Of a stretch of 64,000 nucleotides of DNA, positions 6,701 through 15,408 are shown one piece after another (within the stretch, counting starts at the first letter, position 1; each line of letters begins with the position of its first letter). The notes beneath the pieces were generated by a model. The model was not told where the DNA came from. It worked only from the letters and a program-made list of their open reading frames with translations, and ran no database searches. The DNA is from Clostridiales bacterium UBA3758. GTDB taxonomy: Bacteria > Bacillota > Clostridia > Oscillospirales > Oscillospiraceae. The DNA is taken from the NCBI GenBank assembly GCA_002371675.1, contig DFGE01000022.1, forward strand, positions 62,001 through 126,000, read 5' to 3'. The translations under genes were made by a program, and so were the position numbers.

Positions 6701-9369
6701 TCGGCGTCCTTGTTGGAGCAGAGGTTACCGAGGCCGAAGAACACCGTTTCGTCCGGCTGTACCACATCAGGACCGACCTGGACAGCTTCGGAGGCGGTGT
6801 TGTGGAAGAACACCACGCACATAGCCGATTCCAGACAGTCGCGGACACGAGGATCAGCGACGCGGGCGGCACGGACGGAGGGCTGATAGCGGTTATACCA
6901 TTCCGCGCAGGCCCGGTTGATGATGTGATCCTGCGAGGCGATATTCTTCTTCCAGCACAGGAGCTTCGTGGGAATGCTGATTTCCGCGCCGTTCATGGCG
7001 TAGCCCGCAGGGATAACCGTACCGTCCTCGAGCGTGATACCGTTGGGCAGCTCAAAGTTGATGTTCGGGCCTGCGGTACCGGCGTGCTCCACAGAGGACG
7101 TGCCCTGCACCTTCATGGTCATAGGAGCAGACCATTTGTGCTCTGCTCCACCGGAAACATAGGTATGGTCGATTGTTCCGGCTACCTCGTCTTTCTTGCC
7201 GAGGGTCATGCGCGGGGCGTTGATTACGATGAAATGAGCGTCCGGGTTCTTGGCATAAGCCTCTTCCAGATCGATCGCACCGTTGCCGTCGTAGATGTCG
7301 TTGCGATTCTGACGGGCAAGGATCTCGACACCGTCTTTGCCGTCTGCGATAAAGTTGGCCTTGATCTCGTTCTCAGTCAGGTCGCGGCCATACCCGCGCA
7401 GGAGGTAGATGTAGACGTCCGCCTCGTCGCAGCCGAAGGTGATACCCTTGGCCGTACCCTGCGTGTAACTCTCGTTCGCCGCGTACTGATCGAAGGAGAA
7501 GGTGCTCGCGCTCTCCCAGATGTACGCAAGGCGGTCTTCGCTGTCCTGCTGGATATTGATATCCAGCTCTGCTTTCTGATCCTCACAGGTGCTCAGGGCA
7601 ATGGTGGTCTGGTTGCCGTACAGGTAGGCGTTGTTCGCCTTGATCTCGATGCCGACGCCGCCGTCCATGCACGAGATGCCGACCGCGTCTTTGTCCGTGC
7701 TGTCCTTGATCGCATAGATGATCTTCAGCGCGAGACCGTCGCGCCGGGGATCGCCGGAGAAGGGCTGGTAGTTCAGCGTCAGCCGGTCGCCTGCGGTGAC
7801 ACGAATGCAGCGAACACCGTCAGAATCGGTCACAAGGCCGCCGTTGACTTCATCGAAGTTCGCCGAAAGGGTGAAGCTGTAGCCGTTATTGCTCCATCCG
7901 TGAAGGGAACCGATAGAGGCGGGATCGACCTTCACGGCAAGGCCGGAGGAAACTTCCTCCATGCCCGCGCCGATAGAATCAACGGTCACGCTGTGCGTCA
8001 CCGTCGTACTGCCGCATTTGATGGCCAGCGTGTGCGAGCCTGCGGTGACCGGGCGATATGCCCAGGTGTGCATGGTCTGATCGATGGTCTCGGTGATCTG
8101 CGCCACGTTATCGACCAGCAGCTGCACCTCGGTGGGATTCTCGGAGGGATTCACCACCATGTAAGAAATCTGCTCCGTGGTGTACTGCTGCAGATTCCCG
8201 CTCGGCCAGTTGGCCGCGATCACGACCGCGCTCGAAGCCCCGACCTGTGCGACCGCAGCGTACAGATGGTTGGATTCCACTGTGGAGCCGTTCACGTCCA
8301 TGACGCCGTAGACCTCGATGGTGTGCGCACCATGCGCGAGGCCGGAGATCGTCTTGGTGAAGCGTCGCCCGGAGGTGGTCACGGTATCGGTCGAATCCAA
8401 AACACCGTCCACATAGGTGTAAATGGTCTTGGTGCCGGTGCCGGTCGGCGTGATATAGAAGCTCAGATCGGACGCCGTATTCTTCGACACCTCGTCGAGG
8501 TTCCATTCCAGAGAGAACCGCTCGCGCTGGATCGTGAACTTCCGGCTTGCGGAGCTGCCGTAGCTGTCGGTCAGCACAAGCCGCACCGCGTTCGAGCCGA
8601 CGGCCAGATACTGGAACACGTCGATGATCTTGTTGTCGCCCTGCTGCACAGGGATATTCGCTTTGAGAACGCTCCCCACATACACGGCCAGAGTGCCCGC
8701 GCCGGTTGCCGCCTGCGTCTCCGTGTCGATGGACAGGAACTTATAGGTGATCGGAGCGGTCCCGGCAGTATCGAGGACGGAGAACGAAGTCGGGGTGTAG
8801 ATGGCAAAGGTCAAGCGGGAACCGCTGTCCCCTCCGCCGGAGCCGCCGCCACCGGCCACCTTGAACGGGGTGAAGTCCTCGGCGGGAAGATCTTCGCCGT
8901 TCTTCGTCAGATGGATAAAGCCCTCTTCATCCTGATAGCCGGAATCAAAGCCGACGCCGAGGTCAAGGTTTTCCAGATCCGAGAGGAAGCCCGCCGCGTT
9001 ATCAACCGTCTGCTGTGCCGCAGCAGCAGAGGCCGCCGCAGAAGTCGCCGCATTGGAGGCGGTGCGGGCATTGGCCGCAGCCTGGAGGGCCTGCGCCTCT
9101 GCTGCCTCCGCTCTCGCGTTGGCGGACTGCGCCGAGGAAGCGGCCTCCGCCGCCGCCTGGGACGCTGCCGACGCCGCCTGCGCCACACCCGAAGCCGATT
9201 CAGCCGCAGCAGCAGCAGAGGCCGCAGCAGCGGCAGCATTGCCGGACACTTCATCCTTGATAACCTTGACCTTAATGCCATAGGTTTCTTCGTCCGAAGC
9301 CACAAGGAGAACATCATCATCCTGTGCTTCGTTCAGAAGTGCAAAGTCCTGGATTCTTTTGTTTGCCAT
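3796..9369 (-). CDS. Giant modular tail fibre / receptor-binding protein, DGR target
   Basis: The 1,857-residue protein begins MANKRIQDFALLNEAQDDDV. Residues about 40-127 are an Ala-rich coiled coil; 190-460 read as Ig-like beta domains after a Gly-rich hinge; 477-680 look like a LamG/concanavalin-type jelly roll. Residues about 700-1,060 resemble CotH-like folds (MKVQGTSS; DNRAKNMFW; WFNWDNDTGL). About 1,280-1,404 is leucine-rich-repeat-like, and 1,467-1,604 holds two InlB B-repeat-like units (YTVTFQDYDG and YYTVTFCDHEG). The C-terminal domain (about 1,620-1,857) resembles DUF6273, with WWLRSP followed by an Asn/Tyr/Ser/Gly-rich variable stretch ending GVAFGFCI, consistent with a C-type-lectin-like display. 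A GGAGG-type ribosome binding site precedes the ATG. It most likely binds host surface glycans or proteins; domain names other than the VR are pattern-based. Confidence 0.9.
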   Translation of the reverse strand: MANKRIQDFALLNEAQDDDVLLVASDEETYGIKVKVIKDEVSGNAAAAAASAAAAAESASGVAQAASAASQAAAEAASSAQSANARAEAAEAQALQAAANARTASNAATSAAASAAAAQQTVDNAAGFLSDLENLDLGVGFDSGYQDEEGFIHLTKNGEDLPAEDFTPFKVAGGGGSGGGDSGSRLTFAIYTPTSFSVLDTAGTAPITYKFLSIDTETQAATGAGTLAVYVGSVLKANIPVQQGDNKIIDVFQYLAVGSNAVRLVLTDSYGSSASRKFTIQRERFSLEWNLDEVSKNTASDLSFYITPTGTGTKTIYTYVDGVLDSTDTVTTSGRRFTKTISGLAHGAHTIEVYGVMDVNGSTVESNHLYAAVAQVGASSAVVIAANWPSGNLQQYTTEQISYMVVNPSENPTEVQLLVDNVAQITETIDQTMHTWAYRPVTAGSHTLAIKCGSTTVTHSVTVDSIGAGMEEVSSGLAVKVDPASIGSLHGWSNNGYSFTLSANFDEVNGGLVTDSDGVRCIRVTAGDRLTLNYQPFSGDPRRDGLALKIIYAIKDSTDKDAVGISCMDGGVGIEIKANNAYLYGNQTTIALSTCEDQKAELDINIQQDSEDRLAYIWESASTFSFDQYAANESYTQGTAKGITFGCDEADVYIYLLRGYGRDLTENEIKANFIADGKDGVEILARQNRNDIYDGNGAIDLEEAYAKNPDAHFIVINAPRMTLGKKDEVAGTIDHTYVSGGAEHKWSAPMTMKVQGTSSVEHAGTAGPNINFELPNGITLEDGTVIPAGYAMNGAEISIPTKLLCWKKNIASQDHIINRACAEWYNRYQPSVRAARVADPRVRDCLESAMCVVFFHNTASEAVQVGPDVVQPDETVFFGLGNLCSNKDAEEVFDYDDIVIEVKNNANPQVRFKSDDLTGDNWGNNYEFRYLNEDALTEAQAIAAWQEVQTFLYETDVAAAPNTALNPSRTVNGQVFTVDNAAYRKARWLNEAPAIFDMDTLYFHYNITLFYLLRDNRAKNMFWSRNSAGKWGLWFNWDNDTGLCRNNDGYIDIEPGYMDFDTLGTGYVFNAADNALWTTLRECNEAELLANYLSRESAGAWNIDAFYAFCKESQEAICEALWIEDAQHNAIRTMQNLGTTAYLQRATGRLRLHIMKALMFQKVLVDSYYIATAATAESTAFRGYTPDDWAGVQPSGILQVTTYTNMYINILAGSNAYRARATAGVPVTVDISASLNNTEIYFRHAPWIQDFGDMSGLYLGQFEASNLKRARRLLIGSSVAGYYNTNFTQATFDNCKRLSELNLGGLVNAKRAFDFSPNIYLQTLYTKGSGVTGITFAKNGRLRNVQINGVASLDMRGLRQLETFSMESMAALTALVIEDCPLIDTYAIASGAVNIARVRLLEIDWSVGFVAYDTLIRLYNAHGIDDDGYDVAHGVLTGEVYFTGIGMTKYNDIRAKIPTVTFTYGEALAEYTVTFQDYDGTTLIVETSESGGSVLDPVRNGLIEAPTRAATAEKYWVFYGWNKSLDNITENTTVTAIYSEYDQYYTVTFCDHEGTPISGQTYTVAAHGTARYTGEDLPAVDGDIWGGWQQDTSDVVSDMQVMPRYIHPTMPAGVASGHTYLYSDDPEDDSAYTLNEFYGIIDSGYAKTYFSVGDKVKIVPNTTVFADSTIILQVVGFNHFRRVDNNEFASVVFHMVGLMNAGHNMNGSNTNAGGWASSNMRNWLNNTIFKALPQQWKSMIRKVKVMSSIGQTKADISTSEDNLFLLSQAEVGFNTSETPYVDEVDASAERRSFANFSSNANRIRKYYNGTGSAAGWWLRSPVSSSSTYFMIVNNYGGGSSNNYSASNSYGVAFGFCI
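3807..3935 (-). other. DGR variable repeat (VR), 129 bp
   Basis: The VR covers codons about 1,812-1,854 of the tail-fibre gene and stops 9 bp before its stop codon. Relative to the TR, codons change AAC to GGC, AAC to TAC, AAT to ATT, AAC to TAC and AAT to TAT outside the gapped stretch; every such change is at a TR adenine. The GC-rich GGGGTCGCGTTCGGCT at the 3' end is the presumed IMH. The VR carries two codons more than the TR in its centre. Confidence 0.95.
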
Positions 9370-9404
9370 AGCTGACCTCCTGTAAGATGTTCATAATTGG
9401 CGGA

Positions 9405-11168
9405 TCAGGTACCGCCTCCGTCCAATGCATTCAGCCGGTTCAGAATGCCAGAGATGTCATTCTGAATCTGTGTCAGCGTGGAATTGATCGAGCTGATATC
9501 GCTCTGGAGCGAGGAAATATCCGTGCCGTGCTGGGTCGATTCGGATTGCAGCGTCGAGACGTCGCTTTGCAACTGGCTAATATCAGAGGCCACCTGTTGA
9601 GCGGCGAGGATCGAAGCAGAGAGAGCCGCAATATCTGAGGTGTTTTGCGTCACGTCCCTCTGCAGGCTCGTAATGTTGGAGGCGTTCGACTGAATGCTCC
9701 TGGTATTGGCGCCGATCTTCCCGTCAAGGGTAGATTCTGCCCCCTCCGCTCTCGTTCTCTCTGCACCGATGGCAGTTGAAAGCGCCTGTTCAGCAGTGGA
9801 CGCTCGGTCGATCTCCTCTTGAAGGTCGGTGTCGCTGACCTTCCCGGCGAGTTCTTCTGCGTTCTGCTCGATGGCTGCATTCAGATCTTCCGTGGACTGT
9901 CTAAGCCGTTGGAAGTTGGAGAGATACGGATATTCGGTGCTCAGCTCCTCGCTGTTCGGCGCGGACAGATCAGCACGGAAATTATGATCGAGTGTCAGCG
10001 TCGCGCCATAAATGACGCTGTGCACCTTATCCCCAATCTTTACCTGATCGCCCAACTCTGTAGCCGGGTCATAGAGGGCCTTTGTCGCTGTAAACGGGAA
10101 ATACACAAGGCCGTTGTAGGCGGCATACAGATCATTGCAGATTCCCTGCGTGGCATACGGGTTACTGTCGATATTCAGCAGCTTCCCCGTGTCGTTCCCG
10201 GCTGTGTACACATTCCCGCTCTCGTCGGTCATGGTCACGCCGGTGATAGTGTACCGGGAGCCGGTCTTGATATCGCCGCACACCACAGGGATATTGATTA
10301 CATTCTCAGGCGGTACCGCCTGGGCGATATGCTCCTCCGTGTCCCACACAAGGTAATACCCCTCCGGGGTGACGATGTAGTTTCCCGCCTCATCCACGAT
10401 GAAGTAGGTGCGAGGAAACGGAGAATCCGGCTGAACGCCAGCCGGAGCCGGGAGAACAGCGTTGAACACCTCCTGCTCCTTGTAGATCAGGAGGTGTCCA
10501 TCGTTGGTTTGAATGATGTTATAATCACTGTCAATGATGTGGAATGTTTCGTCCGGCGCGGTGATCAGCGGCACGAGGTACAGAAGGTTTTCCTCTGTAA
10601 TGATCCAGTTGCCGCCGTGACAGGCCGCGATATAGCCCATCACCTGATTCATGGTTCGATTTGCCGGGAACGGCACCATGTAATCAGCGCCCGTCCGAAT
10701 GCGTGTGCGTGGGTCGATGCCTACCCCGATTCGGTATGCTACCTCTTCCACCACCGTCTTCATCGACTTCGGCCATGTGGCCGAGGTATCAGTGTCAGAG
10801 AGATAGTTTTGATTCGTCTTGAGCATGGCGTCGAAGCAGTCCACCGTCACGAGGCCCGCAAAGCTGCTGTCGCGCTGGTCGATCCAGTAGGTGCCGAACT
10901 CCATCCATTCGCTCGCGTGGACGTCGTTGACGATCCTGCCGAGGATCACGACCGAGGTCTTATCCTCGATAACATCATCCGTGAGGACGGACAGGTGCAG
11001 CGTCGCAGAATTACAGTTGCCGACAGACAGAGGCGACGGCATAAGGCTCCGCACGATGCGAGGCGCTGAGATGGCCCGGTAGTCCTTGCCATTAATCCGC
11101 GCCTTGGCGTCGAAGGTGAAGCGGCCACGGATGGCCATCTTCTCCCAGCGTTTCGATCTTCTTCTCAT
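9405..11168 (-). CDS. Phage tail hub / minor tail protein with C-terminal coiled coil
   Basis: The 587-residue product begins MRRRSKRWEKMAIRGRFTFD; an internal ATG at residue 11 is an alternative start. The N-terminal 400 residues have the pattern of tail-hub proteins of siphophages (gp27/Dit-Tal type), with alternating beta strands and a SVGNCNSATLHLSV segment. The last 170 residues are an unbroken coiled coil with repeated D/S-I-S-S-L-Q-S/N-x-I units ending GILNRLNALDGGGT. That stalk probably trimerises and links the hub to the tail fibre encoded immediately downstream (36-bp gap). No lysozyme or peptidase motif is seen. Confidence 0.75.
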   Translation of the reverse strand: MRRRSKRWEKMAIRGRFTFDAKARINGKDYRAISAPRIVRSLMPSPLSVGNCNSATLHLSVLTDDVIEDKTSVVILGRIVNDVHASEWMEFGTYWIDQRDSSFAGLVTVDCFDAMLKTNQNYLSDTDTSATWPKSMKTVVEEVAYRIGVGIDPRTRIRTGADYMVPFPANRTMNQVMGYIAACHGGNWIITEENLLYLVPLITAPDETFHIIDSDYNIIQTNDGHLLIYKEQEVFNAVLPAPAGVQPDSPFPRTYFIVDEAGNYIVTPEGYYLVWDTEEHIAQAVPPENVINIPVVCGDIKTGSRYTITGVTMTDESGNVYTAGNDTGKLLNIDSNPYATQGICNDLYAAYNGLVYFPFTATKALYDPATELGDQVKIGDKVHSVIYGATLTLDHNFRADLSAPNSEELSTEYPYLSNFQRLRQSTEDLNAAIEQNAEELAGKVSDTDLQEEIDRASTAEQALSTAIGAERTRAEGAESTLDGKIGANTRSIQSNASNITSLQRDVTQNTSDIAALSASILAAQQVASDISQLQSDVSTLQSESTQHGTDISSLQSDISSINSTLTQIQNDISGILNRLNALDGGGT

Positions 11169-11172
11169 GCGG

Positions 11173-11544
11173 CTACCTCTCGGTCATATCGAAGTTGCAG
11201 CCGTCGTAGACGGTGATCTTATCCGATCTGTCGTACTTCTGCGACCCGTATTTCAGGGTGGAGGTATAGTATTCTCTGGTAACAACACGGTTCAGATCCG
11301 GGTCAAGAAAGGTGATCATGGCGAACTCTGCTTTGATATCGTTGGAGATTCCCTTCATGATCTGCTCGGGGAGCCGGAGGAACTTCGCCGTCCACTTGAA
11401 CTTCTGCGCGATCCTTGCCCGGTACATCAGGCCGTCAAGGAGGTTGCGCCCTGCGCCGTCGCTGTCCAGGTCGTTCCGTACCGGCTCGAGTTCCAGGAGG
11501 TAATCGGTGTAATCGTTATCTCCGATCTTAAAGACAGGCTTCAC
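11173..11544 (-). CDS. Phage tail protein (small, distal-tail region)
   Basis: The 123-residue protein starts MKPVFKIGDNDYTDYLLELE and is strand-rich and basic. It lies between tape measure and hub genes, where siphophages encode the distal tail protein or a small baseplate adaptor. It is shorter than usual distal tail proteins (about 250 residues) and resembles small tail proteins of Clostridia phages (DUF6711-like). Four bases separate its stop from the next ATG, indicating translational coupling. Exact role unproven. Confidence 0.65.
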   Translation of the reverse strand: MKPVFKIGDNDYTDYLLELEPVRNDLDSDGAGRNLLDGLMYRARIAQKFKWTAKFLRLPEQIMKGISNDIKAEFAMITFLDPDLNRVVTREYYTSTLKYGSQKYDRSDKITVYDGCNFDMTER

Positions 11545-11556
11545 GTGCGCACCTCC

Positions 11557-14500
11557 TTATGTGTTCAGTAGCGGGGAATGTCCCACAGCCCGCGTTCGTC
11601 TGTTGATTTCCTTAATCGTCATGTCAGCGACATAGCGGCTGTCAAAGGTCGTGTCGCCGCCGCTGTACTGCTGGATGGCGTTCACGATGGAGGACGCCGC
11701 ATTGGTTACGGCCTGCACGATCACGCTGCCCAGCTCGTCGTTCGATGCTTCAATTACATCAGCGATCCCGGAGGTATCAGCGCCTCCCGGTGCAACAGCA
11801 TAGGGCATAACGGAACCGGCTACAACGGGCGCAGAGTAGGTGATCCGCGAGGCGATCTCCTGCAGCTTGGCGAGGACGTCGCCGCCGCCGACCGATCCTT
11901 CAATCGGCGCGACATTCACCGTTGGATGGGCGCTCGCTGCGTACAGCACCGCGCTAATAATGCCATTGGCACAGGCGGTCATTCTGGAGAGAATTGCGGA
12001 GCCGATGGTGTTCGAGATCGTCACCATGGCCGTCCTGACCGCCGCCTCCATTGTGGCCGCGAGCTGGGACTTGTTCAGAACTTCGGTGCGGTTGTTTACA
12101 TGGCCGACGATCTCCGGCCCTGCCTCACCGGCGACGAACATGGAGCCGTGCGCCGTATGCGTACCGGTCGCATATTTGGGAATGCTCCTCCACCAGTTTG
12201 TGGTACCGTCATGCAGCACGCCGCCGCCAGACAGGAGCTTGAAGCCGTGCGACGTTACAATGCCGCCGGAGGCAAGGCCGAAGAACGCTTTCAGGGAAGA
12301 CCAGCCGGATTTGAACAGGCTGATACCAACAGAAACGCTCGTGCCGATGAATCCTGCGATTGTCTGCCATCCACGTTTGAGCAGGCTGATATACACATTG
12401 TTCGATGTACCGATCCAGTTCGACAGCGCCGTCCAACCGCGTTTCAGCAGCGAGATATACACTGAAACCGCCGTGCCGACGTATGCCGAGATCGTGCTCC
12501 AACCGCGTTTCAGCAGCGAGATAGAAACCGAAACCGCCGTGCCGACGTAGTTGGCAATCGTACTCCAACCTTTTTTCAGAAGGGAGATCGTCACCGCAAC
12601 TGCTGTGCCGACAAAACCGGCGATAGTTTTCCAGCCCTTTTTCAGCAGTGAGATAGCTACCGAAACGGCTGTGCCGACAAACTTTTCAATGGTTTTCCAA
12701 CCTTTTTTGAGAAGCTTGATACCGACCGATACGGCAGTACCGACGAACTTTTCTATCGTCTTCCAACCTTTTTTCAGAAGGGAGATCGTCACCTTCACGG
12801 CGTCGCCGACGAATTTTGTGATCGTTTTCCAGCCCTTCTTGATGAGGCTGATTGCCACATCGAGCTTATCGCCGACCCATTTTTTCAGAGACTTCCAGCC
12901 TTTTTTCACCAGGGATACGGCAGCTGTGACCGCTGTGCCGACGAATTTTTTCAGAGATTCCCAGCCAACCTTAATCAGCTTGATACCGATTTCGAGGAGG
13001 TTTTCATCCCCGTCAAGGTCGAGCGCGTCTTTCAGCAGGCCACGGATAAGGCCGGTAATACCCTCAAAGGCGCTTTTGAGCAGTTCGAAGATAGATTCCG
13101 CGATCCCGGCCCAGTCGATATTTTTAAGGAAATCAGCGATACCCTCGCCGATCTTGTCCCAATTGACCGCCTTGATTGCGTTTGTGATGCCGTCAAAGAA
13201 GCCCTGGGCAAAATCGCTGAAGCCTTTGGCCAGCTCTGCCCAGTCGAGGTTTTCGAGGAATCCGGCAGCGGTGAGCAGGATGATTCGGAATTTGCCGGAG
13301 AGAACAGTACCGAGGTTCGTCCAATCTACGCTTTTGATAATGGCGTTGACGGATTCGGCGAGGTGCTTGCCGAGATTCTTCCAGTCAAAGTTGAGAATGG
13401 CTGTTGCGAGGAAGGTCAGCACACCATTCAGCCAGTAGCCGATTTTAGAGCCGATGCCGCTCCAGTCTACGCTATCAACCATCTCGTTCAGCTTATCGGT
13501 TAGAACCGTCGCAGCGCCCGCCCAGTCGCCTTCTTTGATCTTGTCCACCATCATGGTCAACCAGTCGGGGAGCGTGACCTCGGCGGGATCTGTGGTGCCT
13601 GCGCCGCCTCCGCCTCCACCGCCGCCGTCATCGTCGCCGTTCAGGATATTCAGATCATCGAAGCTCGCGAGCTGCCGCTTCAATTCTTTTGCTGCGCCTC
13701 CGGCTCCGCCCGCTGCTTTGTCGATGTTCTTGACGGCGGTCGATCCGGCAATGCCGAGCAGACTCAGCAGGGCCGTGATATAGCCGATGGCCGTGGACAC
13801 CAACCCGATGATCCGGGTGATGATCGGGCCGAGAATATTTCCGAGCTGTGAGAACATGCTGGACATCTGGCCGGACAGGGCCGTGTTCTGGCTCATGTAT
13901 TCGGTGACCGCTTTGCGGAGCAGCGAATAGATACCTCTCGCGCCGAGCATGGCCAGAGAGAACTTCTTTGCGGCTCCGATCAAGCCGCCGAATTGTTTAC
14001 TCATGGAGTTCCCGCCGGTGACCATCCGCCCCATGGCGGACGCCGCCGCTTTCAGCCCTGACACAAAATGCCCGATGGCCGTCTTCCCGAGAGAGGCCAG
14101 AGCGCCGGGGAGCTGCCCGGCCTTAACCAGCAGCGGGCCAAGGGCGCGGTCTGCCGTCTGGATCGGGTGCGTCACGGCGTTCGCCACGCCGGAAAACGCG
14201 CTACGCACCGTGGCCCCGATACTGGCGAAGGCGCTCTTGATCATGCCGCTGGCCGTGGGTACCTGGGAAAGTCTCGCCTGTGCATTCGCGGCCTCTGCTT
14301 CCAGATCGGCGAGGGCCTGCTTCGCCTGCTCAATACGGGAGGCAAGCTCGGCATATTCCGCCGTCTCGGTGCCGGGGGTAAAGGCAGTGCCCTTATCCTC
14401 CATGTTCGCTACTGCGTCGGCGTACTGCTCTGCCTTTTCTCTGGCCATGTCAATATCGACCTGCAGGTTCTTCCACTGCGTAGAGTTCTCGCTGACGCCG

Positions 14501-14835
14501 CGCCGCTTCAAAAGATCCTGTTTGTGTTCCAGAGCTTCGAGCTTATAGGTAGCCTGATCCATGGCGGCGATCATGTTCTTGTACTGATCGGTCGCAACGG
14601 GCTTATGGCCGAGGGCTTCCAGCTCTCTTTCCATCTCGGCAATGGAGGCCCTGGCCTTGTCTGCCTCTGCCTGATAGTCTTTGAAACTTCCGCCCTTGGC
14701 CGCCCGTTTCAGGGCAGGGCCGAGCGCCTTTACCGATGCTTCGAGGGACTTGACGGCTGATTTCATCTCCGCGCTGCCCGCCTTAAAGCCTTGCGGGTCA
14801 AGCTCGGTGTCGACCATTACGCTGCCGTCTGCCAT
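11557..14835 (-). CDS. Tail tape measure protein
   Basis: At 1,092 residues this is the length ruler and DNA-injection protein of a long non-contractile tail. The N-terminal 200 residues are a charged coiled coil; hydrophobic helices around residues 290-370 (including GYITALLSLLGIAGST) are typical membrane-insertion segments. A Gly-rich hinge (DDDGGGGGGGG) follows at about residue 405. Residues about 619-854 consist of 22-residue repeats with consensus SLLKKGWKTIEKFVGTAVSV. Tape measures are known to carry 11-residue-period Trp/Phe repeats, so a 22-residue unit is two such periods. It is preceded by the two tail chaperones, the canonical order. Confidence 0.95.
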   Translation of the reverse strand: MADGSVMVDTELDPQGFKAGSAEMKSAVKSLEASVKALGPALKRAAKGGSFKDYQAEADKARASIAEMERELEALGHKPVATDQYKNMIAAMDQATYKLEALEHKQDLLKRRGVSENSTQWKNLQVDIDMAREKAEQYADAVANMEDKGTAFTPGTETAEYAELASRIEQAKQALADLEAEAANAQARLSQVPTASGMIKSAFASIGATVRSAFSGVANAVTHPIQTADRALGPLLVKAGQLPGALASLGKTAIGHFVSGLKAAASAMGRMVTGGNSMSKQFGGLIGAAKKFSLAMLGARGIYSLLRKAVTEYMSQNTALSGQMSSMFSQLGNILGPIITRIIGLVSTAIGYITALLSLLGIAGSTAVKNIDKAAGGAGGAAKELKRQLASFDDLNILNGDDDGGGGGGGGAGTTDPAEVTLPDWLTMMVDKIKEGDWAGAATVLTDKLNEMVDSVDWSGIGSKIGYWLNGVLTFLATAILNFDWKNLGKHLAESVNAIIKSVDWTNLGTVLSGKFRIILLTAAGFLENLDWAELAKGFSDFAQGFFDGITNAIKAVNWDKIGEGIADFLKNIDWAGIAESIFELLKSAFEGITGLIRGLLKDALDLDGDENLLEIGIKLIKVGWESLKKFVGTAVTAAVSLVKKGWKSLKKWVGDKLDVAISLIKKGWKTITKFVGDAVKVTISLLKKGWKTIEKFVGTAVSVGIKLLKKGWKTIEKFVGTAVSVAISLLKKGWKTIAGFVGTAVAVTISLLKKGWSTIANYVGTAVSVSISLLKRGWSTISAYVGTAVSVYISLLKRGWTALSNWIGTSNNVYISLLKRGWQTIAGFIGTSVSVGISLFKSGWSSLKAFFGLASGGIVTSHGFKLLSGGGVLHDGTTNWWRSIPKYATGTHTAHGSMFVAGEAGPEIVGHVNNRTEVLNKSQLAATMEAAVRTAMVTISNTIGSAILSRMTACANGIISAVLYAASAHPTVNVAPIEGSVGGGDVLAKLQEIASRITYSAPVVAGSVMPYAVAPGGADTSGIADVIEASNDELGSVIVQAVTNAASSIVNAIQQYSGGDTTFDSRYVADMTIKEINRRTRAVGHSPLLNT
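12276..12981 (-). repeat. Eleven tandem 66-bp repeats inside the tape measure gene
   Basis: Each unit encodes 22 residues with invariant G-W and F/W-V/I-G positions (for example SLLKKGWKTIEKFVGTAVSV). The nucleotide copies are visibly similar (CCAACCTTTTTTCAGAAG-like blocks every 66 bp). The units could allow tail-length change by unequal recombination. Confidence 0.85.
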
Positions 14836-14850
14836 GATTTCACCCTCTTT

Positions 14851-15408
14851 CTAATCGAACAGTTTGTTGATTTTATCCTTCTGAGCCTTCTCCTCCTCCG
14901 TCAGCCTGGGGCGGAGGACGCAGATGCTCTTGTTCGCATTCCAATAATCGCGCTCCCACTTTTCGAGCTTCTTGCCCGTGGCCTTTTTCAGCCGGAGCGA
15001 GAGCACATTTGCATACACGCCCTTGCTGATCTCCATAAAGTAGCCCATGAACGTCCACCAGTGGATGTATTCAGCCGAGCGCGTTTCAAAGCCCGCCACC
15101 TTATTCACGGCTGGGAACAGGATATTTTCGTCCTGTTCCCAATCCATGACCTTCGGTGAAGGCTTCCCATCGTCCGAATTGCCGTAATCTATGAAAGAGA
15201 TTGCAGCCTTGAACGCCGCCTCGTAGTCCTCTTCCGGGATCTCGTCGAAATCCACGTAGAGAATGCGGAGGGCAATATACGCCTTTTCCTGCTCCTCCAA
15301 TTCAGGATCGGCAAAGGCGCAGACGATTTTCAGAACGTCTCTGAAATCAGTACGGATCTCGTACTCCGTGCCGTTTACATCGAGGCTCCGGGGAAGCTGG
15401 CCGATCAT
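14851..15408 (-). CDS. Tail assembly chaperone, bacteriophage Gp15 family
   Basis: The 185-residue protein begins MIGQLPRSLDVNGTEYEIRT and has the Gp15-family pattern: an N-terminal N-G-x-x-Y-x-I-x-x-D-F-R segment, helices with LRILYVDFDEIP, and HWWTFMGYF in the middle. Gp15 proteins sit between the first tail chaperone and the tape measure in Gram-positive siphophages. Its ATG overlaps the preceding stop as ATGA, so translation is coupled. No slippery heptamer is seen at the junction, so a programmed frameshift fusion is not supported. Confidence 0.85.
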   Translation of the reverse strand: MIGQLPRSLDVNGTEYEIRTDFRDVLKIVCAFADPELEEQEKAYIALRILYVDFDEIPEEDYEAAFKAAISFIDYGNSDDGKPSPKVMDWEQDENILFPAVNKVAGFETRSAEYIHWWTFMGYFMEISKGVYANVLSLRLKKATGKKLEKWERDYWNANKSICVLRPRLTEEEKAQKDKINKLFD

